Origin: Modestobacter sp.
GTDB taxonomy: Bacteria; Actinomycetota; Actinomycetes; Mycobacteriales; Geodermatophilaceae
Length of the DNA: 5,478 nucleotides
Assembly: GCA_025965775.1 (NCBI GenBank)
Contig: JAOPWG010000514.1
Span: 1-5,478 of the forward strand
Direction: 5' to 3'
The notes under the pieces were generated by a model. The model searched no databases and had not been told where the DNA came from. It saw nothing but the letters and a program-made list of their open reading frames with translations. This document shows, piece after piece, positions 1 through 5,144 of the stretch (position 1 is its first letter; each line of letters opens with the position of its first letter). The position numbers and the translations under genes were made by a program.

Positions 1-2229
1 GTGGTCGGTGCCCTGCCGCCGGGCGGCCTCCCGGGCGAGCTCGGCGGCGGCGTCGGCCGCGTCCTCCCGGCCGCAGCGCCACTCCGCCTCCGCCAGGAAC
101 ACCGCCGCGGCCGGGAGGTAGAGCAGCCGCTCGCCCCGGCGCATGCCCTGGACGGCGGCGCGCAGCTGGCCCGCTGCCTCCGTCGCCCGGCCGGCGCCGA
201 GCGCGGCCAGCCCGGTGAGCATGGCGCGCTGCTCGACCTGGAAGGCGTAGCGCCGGCCGACCGGATGCCCGGCGAGCTGCCGGAGGACCTCCTGGCTGGC
301 CACCGGGTCGCCGTGCAGCCGGAGCTCGAACTCGGCCTCGATCAGCAGGCTGTAGGTCTCGAACATCAGCGAGCCGGTCGCGGCGATCCGGCGCCGCCCT
401 TCGTAGAGCAGCCGCCAGGCCTCCGCGTGGTCACCCACCTCGGCCATCAGCCGCGGTCCCAGCAGGCCGGGCAGCCACACGCTCTGGTCGGAGGCGTCGA
501 CCAGCCGGTGGTAGAGCTCGAAGGCGCGCTCGGTGTGGCCGGTGGTCAGCAGAGCGCTGACCAGCCAGGACTCGGCGGCCTTGGCCGCCCACGGCGACTG
601 CGGGGCGGAGGTGAGGGAGCTCAGCCGGCCCAGGTCGAAGTGGGTGCGCAGCACGAGGGCGTCCATCGGTCCCCCGCTCAGCGCCCCGAGCGAGGGGCGG
701 TCCCGCGCTGCCGGCTCGTCGCGCACCACGGCCATCGAGTACCGGGCGGCGTCGACGTCCGGACCGGGCGGGGCGACGTCGAGCACCGCGTCGATGTCCT
801 CGACCCGGCCGGCGTGCAGGTAGCACCAGGCCATCAGCCCAGCCGCCCGTCCGGACGACGCGGCGACGGTCAGCCGCTGGCCCACCTGCTCGAGCCGGTC
901 GGCCAGCGCCACCCCGGCGGCGAAGTCCTCACGCACCACGGCCAGCATGAGCTCGGCGGCGGCCAGCGAGACGTCGTCGGGCCGGCGGACCGGGGCCAGC
1001 GCGGCCAGCCACTTCTCGGCGAGGCCGAAGTCGGTGCGCTCGATGACACGCTCGAGCACCGGGTGCACGACCTCCAGGGCCTCGGCCAGGCAGCCGGCAC
1101 CGAGGAACTCCTCCACGGCCTCCTCGTCGTGGTCCTCCCGGGACAGCAGCCGGGCGTGGGCACGGTGCAGCGCCCGTTGCTCGGCCTCCGGCCAGCGGTC
1201 GAGCCGTCGCAGCAGGAACTCCCTGAAGCGCGGGTGGGCCCGCATGACCGTCCCGCCCTGGTGCCAGCTCACCGGCAGCCGCTGACGGCACAGCGAGTGC
1301 AGCCGAGCCGCGGCGTCGGACAGGCCGAGCGCCTCGGCCGCCGCGGCGGTGACCTCGGGCAGCACCGCGGTGCGGATCAGGAAGTCGCCGTCGGCCGGGC
1401 TGAGCTGGCCGAGGATCTCGGTGGCCAGATAGCCGTGCAGCGGGTCGGCCTCGCCGCCCAGGCCGATGACGTGCTCCGGGGCGCGCCAGGCCTCGAAGAG
1501 GACCCCCGTCATCCAGCCGCCGGTCTCCACGATCGCGTCGACCGGGTCCACGTCGGCCCGCCCGGCGGCCGCCAGGGCGTCGGTCGCCTCGTCCACGGTC
1601 AGCGCCAGGTCCTCCTCACCGACCGCGCCCACCCAGGGGAACGCCCCGACGCTGGTGGGGAAGGAGAGCTCGGCCCGACTGGCGATGACCAGGCGGGCCG
1701 CCGCGGGGAGGTAGCGGGCGAAGGCCGCCAGCACCTCGAGCGCCTCGGGGGCGGCGGCCAGGCGCTCGGCGTCGTCGAGGACCACCAGCAGCGGCCGGTC
1801 CCCCACCGCCTCGGCCAACAGCCCGGCAACCTCCGCGTGCGGCAACTGTGCAGCCAGCGCCGAGGACGCCACTCCGGCGACCTCGGGCACCTGGAGCGCG
1901 AGCGCGGCCTCCAGGTAGACGAGCAACCGGCCGGTGGCGACGTCCGTGGCGTCCAGGTCGAGCCAGACCAGCGGTCGCTGCAACCGGGCGGCCGCCTGCA
2001 CCAGCGCGGTGGTCTTGCCGGCCCCGGCCGAGGCGTAGACGACGACCAGCCGGTGCTGGTCGAGCAACCCGGCGAGCAGGGTCTCCAGCCGGCGGCGGGG
2101 CACGACGGAGTCCGGCAGTGGTGGGGGCACGATCTTGCGGCGGATGATCCACGACGGTCGCTGCGCGGTCTCGGAGGACGCCGGCCGCCGGGCAGGGGCG
2201 ATGTCCTCGGTGGGGCCAGTGCTCGCCAC
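1..2229 (-). CDS. MalT/LuxR-type ATP-binding transcriptional regulator (C-terminus cut off by window edge)
   Basis: The reading frame is open for 743 codons from a GTG at 2229-2227 to the left edge, with no stop, so the 3' end lies outside. Residues 28-50 (IIRRKIVPPPLPDSVVPRRRL) match the usual lead-in of MalT/LAL-type regulators. A Walker A P-loop, ASAGAGKTT, lies at about 66-74 and a Walker B, LLVVLDD, at about 147-153. RLVIASRAE at about 179-187 looks like the sensor arginine strand of STAND ATPases. GGWMTG (about 237-242), LSPADGDFLIRTAVLP (276-291) and HPRFREFLLRRL (332-343) fit the winged-helix arm of the family. Residues from about 350 onward are Ala/Leu/Glu-rich helical repeats, TPR-like, as in the MalT sensor arm. 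In this family (about 900 aa) the sensor arm is followed by a C-terminal LuxR helix-turn-helix, which should lie left of position 1 but is not visible. The role is probably ATP- and ligand-dependent activation of transcription; the ligand is unknown. It is co-oriented with the two enzymes upstream and could be a late gene of that unit or have its own promoter. Confidence 0.88.
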   Translation of the reverse strand, partial: MASTGPTEDIAPARRPASSETAQRPSWIIRRKIVPPPLPDSVVPRRRLETLLAGLLDQHRLVVVYASAGAGKTTALVQAAARLQRPLVWLDLDATDVATGRLLVYLEAALALQVPEVAGVASSALAAQLPHAEVAGLLAEAVGDRPLLVVLDDAERLAAAPEALEVLAAFARYLPAAARLVIASRAELSFPTSVGAFPWVGAVGEEDLALTVDEATDALAAAGRADVDPVDAIVETGGWMTGVLFEAWRAPEHVIGLGGEADPLHGYLATEILGQLSPADGDFLIRTAVLPEVTAAAAEALGLSDAAARLHSLCRQRLPVSWHQGGTVMRAHPRFREFLLRRLDRWPEAEQRALHRAHARLLSREDHDEEAVEEFLGAGCLAEALEVVHPVLERVIERTDFGLAEKWLAALAPVRRPDDVSLAAAELMLAVVREDFAAGVALADRLEQVGQRLTVAASSGRAAGLMAWCYLHAGRVEDIDAVLDVAPPGPDVDAARYSMAVVRDEPAARDRPSLGALSGGPMDALVLRTHFDLGRLSSLTSAPQSPWAAKAAESWLVSALLTTGHTERAFELYHRLVDASDQSVWLPGLLGPRLMAEVGDHAEAWRLLYEGRRRIAATGSLMFETYSLLIEAEFELRLHGDPVASQEVLRQLAGHPVGRRYAFQVEQRAMLTGLAALGAGRATEAAGQLRAAVQGMRRGERLLYLPAAAVFLAEAEWRCGREDAADAAAELAREAARRQGTDH

Positions 2230-2343
2230 GGTCGTCCTCCTCACCGTCCCGGTCCGCGGCCGCCGGCCGTCGACGCCACCGCGCTCGCGGGGCGACGAGA
2301 GTATGCGGGCGCCGTGTGCCGACGAGCGCACGCCGGACCGTGC
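2230..2343 (-). other. Gap between alpha/beta hydrolase and MalT/LuxR-type regulator, with nested inverted repeats
   Basis: This 114-nt GC-rich spacer separates two genes read in the same direction. It holds two nested 7-bp inverted repeats: CGGTCCG (2250-2256) with CGGACCG (2334-2340), and inside it GCGCTCG (2281-2287) with CGAGCGC (2323-2329). Neither is followed by a U-run, so this is not a standard intrinsic terminator. A weak -10-like CATACT (minus strand, near 2302-2307) is present, but I found no convincing -35. Whether the regulator has its own promoter here is open. Confidence 0.35.
2236..2241 (-). promoter_or_regulatory. Ribosome binding site of the MalT/LuxR-type regulator
   Basis: On the minus strand AGGAGG lies 6 nt before the GTG at 2229. 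This near-perfect Shine-Dalgarno sequence fixes the start of the regulator. Confidence 0.8.
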
Positions 2344-3156
2344 TCAATCCGGGGAGGCCCCCGGGCCGGTGAGGAACTCCTCGAGCAGCGCGTTCAGCTC
2401 CCCGGGGCGCTCGAAGCACGACAGGTGGCCCGCGGCCGGGATGGTCCGCAGGGTGGCCCCGGGGACGAGGCCGGCGACCGTGCTGTTGTACCGGGGCAGC
2501 GTGATGAGGTCCTCGTCCCCGTGCACGACCAGGGTGCGGCAGGAGATGGAGCCCAGCCGGTCCCGGGTCTCGTGGGCGAGGTCGGCGCGGAAGTGCCCTG
2601 CCGTCCCGGTCAGATTGCTCGACATGTGTGCCTTCAGCAGTCGCTCGACCTCGGCCTGCCGCTCCGGCTCGGTGTCGAAGAGCGTGGGTGAGGACATCCA
2701 GAAGCCGAACTGCCCGTAGACGTCCAGCGGGCCGTTCTCCAGGGCGTAGAGGCGGGACTCGAAATGGCGGCGGATGTGGTGCTCGGTGCTGGTGGAGGAC
2801 CACGTGGCCACCAGCACCAGCCCGGCGACGAGATCGGGGCGGGCCAGCGCGAGCTCCTGCGCCACCGCCGACCCCAGGCTCAGCCCCACCACCGTGGCCG
2901 GCCCGACGCCGAGGGTGTCCAGCCACCGCGCGACGTCGTCGGCGAGGTCGACCACGGTGAACTCCCCGCTGCCTCCCCGGGTCTCACCGCTGCCGCGCAG
3001 GTCGAGGGTCAGGCAGCGGAAGCGGTCGGCCAGGTGCGCCACCTGCAGCTGCCAGCTGGAGCCGCGCAGCCCGGTGCCGGGGAGGAAGACGACCGGCGCA
3101 CCGGCGCCCGACTCCTCGTAGTAGAGGTCGAGGTCGCCGCAGGAGGTGCGAGGCAC
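2344..3156 (-). CDS. Alpha/beta-fold hydrolase
   Basis: This 270-aa protein is a typical single-domain alpha/beta hydrolase of normal length. The nucleophile elbow is GLSLGS (91-96), giving Ser93. The acid is probably Asp216 in VHGDEDLI (211-218), and the base is His244 in AAGHLSCFE (241-249). LPGTG at 25-29 takes the place of the usual HG oxyanion motif, and LDLRGSGET (51-59) is the conserved strand and loop after it. The region from about 120 to 200, between strand 6 and the acid, would form the lid. The overall pattern resembles 3-oxoadipate enol-lactonases and meta-cleavage C-C hydrolases, but this superfamily is too broad to name a substrate. No signal peptide is seen, so it should be cytoplasmic. 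The start is GTG at 3156-3154, supported by a GGGGAGGG 7 nt upstream. The gene begins 3 nt after the FAH-family stop codon, so the two enzymes are probably translationally coupled and act in the same pathway. Confidence 0.93.
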   Translation of the reverse strand: MPRTSCGDLDLYYEESGAGAPVVFLPGTGLRGSSWQLQVAHLADRFRCLTLDLRGSGETRGGSGEFTVVDLADDVARWLDTLGVGPATVVGLSLGSAVAQELALARPDLVAGLVLVATWSSTSTEHHIRRHFESRLYALENGPLDVYGQFGFWMSSPTLFDTEPERQAEVERLLKAHMSSNLTGTAGHFRADLAHETRDRLGSISCRTLVVHGDEDLITLPRYNSTVAGLVPGATLRTIPAAGHLSCFERPGELNALLEEFLTGPGASPD

Positions 3157-3159
3157 GGC

Positions 3160-4014
3160 TCAGCCCTCCCCGGCCGCGACGAAGGTGTGCCGCAACTCGC
3201 CGATGCCGGTGACCGAGCTGACCAGCTCGTCGCCGGCCGCCAGGTAGCGGGGTGGGGTGGAGCCCATGCCGACGCCCGGCGGGGTGCCGGTGAAGACGAC
3301 GTCCCCGGGCAGCAAGGGGACGACCGCCGAGAGGTGCTCCAGGATCGCCGGCACACCGAACAGCAGACGGCTGGTGCGTCCGGACTGGACGACCTCCCCG
3401 TTCACCGAGCAGGACAGCTCGAGGTCGTCGGGATCGTCGAACTCGTCGGGGGTCACCAGCCAGGGTCCCACCGGGCCGAAGCGTGGGAAGGACTTCGCCA
3501 GGCTGAACTGTGGAGCGGGCCCGGCCAGCTGCGAGGCGCGTTCGGAGAGGTCCTGACCCACCGCGAGGCCGGCCACGTGGGACCAGGCCCGTGCGGCCGG
3601 GACCCGTTCCGCGCGGTGCCCTATCACGGCCACCAGCTCGACCTCCCAGTCCGTGTGTCCCCCGGCGGGCAGGACGACCTCGCCGTACGGGCCGGTGATG
3701 CAGGCGGGGAACTTGGTGAAGACCGGTGGCGCGGTGTCCGGGGTCTCGAAGCCGGCCTCCCTCGCGTGCTCGGCGTAGTTCAGGCCGATCGCGAAGACCT
3801 GGGCGGGCCGGGGCGCCGGGGACCCCAACGCGGCCGGATCGAAGAGCTCACCGGGCAGGTCCGGCGCCGACGCCGCCCAGGAACGGAACTCCGCCCACCG
3901 TTCGTAGACGCGCTGCGGGTCGGCGTCGAACCGGCCGTCGCTGGCCTTCGCCACGTCGATCGCCCGGTTCCCGTCCAGGAGTACGAGCCGGTCGTCCAGG
4001 TTCGCGATGCGCAT
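3160..4014 (-). CDS. Fumarylacetoacetate hydrolase (FAH)-family protein
   Basis: The 284-aa product starts MRIANLDDRLVLLDG, a usual opening for actinobacterial FAH-family enzymes. A short N-terminal domain (1 to about 65) precedes the FAH catalytic fold. Expected divalent-metal ligands are Glu124 and Glu126 in DWEVELV (122-128) and Asp155 in VGQDLSERA (152-160). His83 in GLNYAEHAREAG (77-88), Lys174 in SLAKSF (171-176) and the GTPPGVGMG loop (243-251) are further family signatures, so the active site looks intact. Members hydrolyse, isomerise or decarboxylate beta-keto or enol carboxylic acids, as in homoprotocatechuate, gentisate or sugar-acid breakdown; the exact reaction is not deducible. 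The frame stays open upstream to 4380, but that extension runs through the TetR gene on the other strand and has no MRIANL-like content, so ATG 4014 was chosen. No Shine-Dalgarno precedes it. It is first in an operon with the alpha/beta hydrolase and divergent from TetR, which may repress it. Confidence 0.93.
   Translation of the reverse strand: MRIANLDDRLVLLDGNRAIDVAKASDGRFDADPQRVYERWAEFRSWAASAPDLPGELFDPAALGSPAPRPAQVFAIGLNYAEHAREAGFETPDTAPPVFTKFPACITGPYGEVVLPAGGHTDWEVELVAVIGHRAERVPAARAWSHVAGLAVGQDLSERASQLAGPAPQFSLAKSFPRFGPVGPWLVTPDEFDDPDDLELSCSVNGEVVQSGRTSRLLFGVPAILEHLSAVVPLLPGDVVFTGTPPGVGMGSTPPRYLAAGDELVSSVTGIGELRHTFVAAGEG
3164..3171 (-). promoter_or_regulatory. Ribosome binding site of the alpha/beta hydrolase, inside the end of the FAH-family gene
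   Basis: GGGGAGGG on the minus strand lies 7 nt before the GTG at 3156 and within the last codons of the upstream FAH-family gene. Ribosomes ending the first gene would therefore be next to the second start. Confidence 0.7.
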
Positions 4015-4183
4015 CGGCGCATGGTCGTGGGGGCGGCGTGAGAGATGGCGAAAGACCCGGGCGCGGGCCCCCGGAGTGCAGGGATGACCCGGCGGGGGTA
4101 GGGCGACCGGGGAGGGGCGCGCCGGTCTCCGCGCAGGGAGGACAGTGGGCACGCTGGGCAAGCGGCCGAGGACAGGACGTGAG
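4015..4183. other. Divergent intergenic region between FAH-family gene and TetR gene
   Basis: These 169 nt should hold the promoters of both the FAH/hydrolase operon and the TetR gene. The DNA is very GC-rich, and I see no strong -35/-10 pair on either strand. A 6-bp inverted repeat, GACCGG (4105-4110) with CCGGTC (4122-4127), has an 11-nt spacer and is the best operator-like candidate, though weak. The TTTACG-S-CGTAAA palindrome found downstream of TetR is absent. GACCAT (minus strand, 4026-4021) would sit at -12 to -7 if transcription began at the FAH start codon. Confidence 0.4.
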
Positions 4184-4969
4184 ATGGCGACGAGCGACGA
4201 CGAGCGCGATGCCGACGAGGTGGCGGTGACCGAGGGTGCCGCGGCCGCGGCCGATCTCACCCGACCACCGGGCCTGGACCGCGAACGCATCGTGCGCGCC
4301 GCGATCGAGTTCATCGACGAGCACGGTCTGGCATCGCTGACCATGCGCCGGCTGGGCGCCCAGCTCGGCGTGGAGGCCATGGCGCTCTACCGGTACGTCC
4401 CGGGCCGCGAGGACCTCCTCGACGGCGTCGTGGAGAGCGTGGTCGGCGGTGTGTTCGCCCGCGACGACGTCCCACTGGACGGGCACTCCGGCTGGCAGGA
4501 CTACCTCATGCGGTTGGCGCACCGCTTCCGCCGGCTGGCGCTGGCCCACCCGGCGGTCTTCCCGCTGGTGGCCAGCCGGCCGCCGGCGGCTCCCTGGATC
4601 CGCCCGCCCCTGCGCAGCCTGCAGATCGTGGAGTCGTTCCTGGCGACGATGCAGGACAGCGGCTTCTCCGACCAGGCCGCAGTGGCCGCCTACCGGGCGT
4701 ACTCCAGCTTCCTGCTCGGCCACCTGCTGCTGGAGGTCACCCAGAAGGGCGCCCAGGTGAGCCTGCTCGACCTGTCCGAGGGCGACGAGGACGCGCAGCG
4801 GGCCACCGACCTGGACCGCTACCCGCACCTGCTCAAGCTCGAGCCATTGCTGTCCCAGGAGAAGTCGGCGGCGGAGTTCGAAGAGTCGCTGGAGAACCTG
4901 CTGGACCGGCTGACCCAGGTCCTGCACGAGTCGAAGAACTCCGAGGACGGCTCCGTCATGGACCTGTGA
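4184..4969 (+). CDS. TetR-family transcriptional repressor (TetR_C_1-like)
   Basis: From ATG 4184 the product has 261 aa. An acidic, Ala-rich and probably disordered N-terminus (1 to about 30) precedes the TetR_N DNA-binding domain. LDRERIVRAAIEFIDEHG (31-48) forms the first helices, and LTMRRLGAQLGVEAMALYRYVPGREDLLD (52-80) is the helix-turn-helix with its YRYV recognition helix. The rest is all-helical and longer than in small TetR proteins, in the style of the TetR_C_1 ligand-binding body that dimerises and releases DNA on binding a small molecule. The chosen start has AGGA at 4174-4177, 6 nt upstream. An in-frame GTG at 4145 would add 13 residues and has GGGAGG upstream, but only 3 nt away, so it is less likely though possible. 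It is divergent from the FAH/hydrolase operon, suggesting control of that operon. Two palindromic operator-like sites lie just after its stop codon. Confidence 0.92.
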   Translation: MATSDDERDADEVAVTEGAAAAADLTRPPGLDRERIVRAAIEFIDEHGLASLTMRRLGAQLGVEAMALYRYVPGREDLLDGVVESVVGGVFARDDVPLDGHSGWQDYLMRLAHRFRRLALAHPAVFPLVASRPPAAPWIRPPLRSLQIVESFLATMQDSGFSDQAAVAAYRAYSSFLLGHLLLEVTQKGAQVSLLDLSEGDEDAQRATDLDRYPHLLKLEPLLSQEKSAAEFEESLENLLDRLTQVLHESKNSEDGSVMDL

Positions 4970-4977
4970 GGTTCCTT

Positions 4978-4990
4978 TTTACGCCGTAAA
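4978..4990. promoter_or_regulatory. Operator-like palindrome 1 (TTTACG-C-CGTAAA)
   Basis: This is a perfect 13-bp palindrome with a single central base, beginning 9 nt after the TetR stop codon. Its A/T-rich ends stand out sharply from the surrounding GC-rich DNA. Length and symmetry fit operators bound by TetR-family dimers. A matching site lies 68 bp downstream, centre to centre. Confidence 0.65.
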
Positions 4991-5044
4991 CAACGACGTC
5001 AACGAGCTGCCCGCGAGTGTTCCGGGAAATGTCTTCGCCGCGCA

Positions 5045-5059
5045 GTTTACGGCGTAAAC
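5045..5059. promoter_or_regulatory. Operator-like palindrome 2 (GTTTACG-G-CGTAAAC)
   Basis: This perfect 15-bp palindrome has the same 13-bp core as the site at 4978-4990, with the central base changed from C to G. Its first 14 bases are the exact reverse complement of 4978-4991. It lies 86 nt before the PRC-barrel start codon, where a repressor could block that gene's promoter. Confidence 0.68.
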
Positions 5060-5069
5060 GCGCGGGCAC
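5045..5069 (+). promoter_or_regulatory. Possible stress-sigma (SigF/SigB-like) promoter of the PRC-barrel gene
   Basis: GTTT (5045-5048) and GGGCAC (5064-5069) are 15 nt apart. This resembles the GTTT-N14-17-GGGTAT pattern of actinobacterial SigF/SigB promoters, with mismatches in the -10 half. The GTTT is also the left arm of palindrome 2, so a bound repressor would cover the -35. It is a weak match in GC-rich DNA. Confidence 0.25.
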
Positions 5070-5082
5070 CCTGCTGTGTGGT

Positions 5083-5110
5083 GACGGACCGCGCACCACC
5101 ACGGTCCGTC
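5083..5110 (+). other. Stem-loop in the leader of the PRC-barrel gene
   Basis: GACGGACC (5083-5090) and GGTCCGTC (5103-5110) form a perfect 8-bp stem around a 12-nt loop. It ends 21 nt before the GGAGG ribosome binding site. No U-run follows, so it is not a normal intrinsic terminator for TetR. It would lie near the 5' end of the mRNA if transcription starts around 5075-5080, and could stabilise the message or be a protein-binding site. Confidence 0.5.
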
Positions 5111-5131
5111 CCCCGACAGCCGACCCAGCCC

Positions 5132-5136
5132 GGAGG
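5132..5136 (+). promoter_or_regulatory. Ribosome binding site of the PRC-barrel gene
   Basis: GGAGG lies 8 nt before the ATG at 5145, an ideal distance. It fixes the start codon of the PRC-barrel gene. Confidence 0.82.
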
Positions 5137-5144
5137 ACACCCAC

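Noticed and set aside
1..2691. Very long plus-strand open frame (896 codons) from the left edge
   Set aside because: It lies antisense to the MalT-like regulator and the hydrolase. Its translation is low-complexity Gly/Arg/Gln/Pro-rich with no domain pattern, a normal by-product of high-GC coding DNA on the other strand.
1616..2926. Minus-strand open frame of 436 codons spanning the regulator start and the hydrolase
   Set aside because: It is shifted relative to both real genes, crosses the intergenic gap, and its product is Arg/Pro/Ala-rich noise.
2764..4041. Plus-strand open frame of 425 codons opposite the hydrolase and FAH-family genes
   Set aside because: It is the mirror frame of two well-supported enzymes, and its Gly/Arg/Glu-rich translation shows no recognisable motif.
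4105..4127. GACCGG-N11-CCGGTC as the TetR operator
   Set aside because: Arms of 6 bp made mostly of G and C are expected by chance in this DNA. It is kept only as a weak possibility in the intergenic description.
4015..4380. N-terminal extension of the FAH-family frame up to 4380
   Set aside because: The extra 122 codons overlap the TetR coding region in antisense and look like Ser/Arg-rich shadow sequence. The family's natural start is MRIANL at 4014.
3848..4927. Minus-strand open frame of 359 codons opposite the TetR gene
   Set aside because: It is antisense to a clear TetR protein and out of frame with the FAH-family gene; its Gln/Val/Arg-rich product lacks domains.
4978..4990. Intrinsic terminator of the TetR gene
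   Set aside because: The palindrome has a one-base centre, so it cannot form a proper hairpin loop. The T-run lies before it rather than after it.
4977..5059. Small mobile element (MITE-like) bounded by the 14-bp inverted repeats
   Set aside because: Each repeat is itself a palindrome, which fits operators better than terminal repeats. No target-site duplication is seen in the flanks, and no other copy is in the window.
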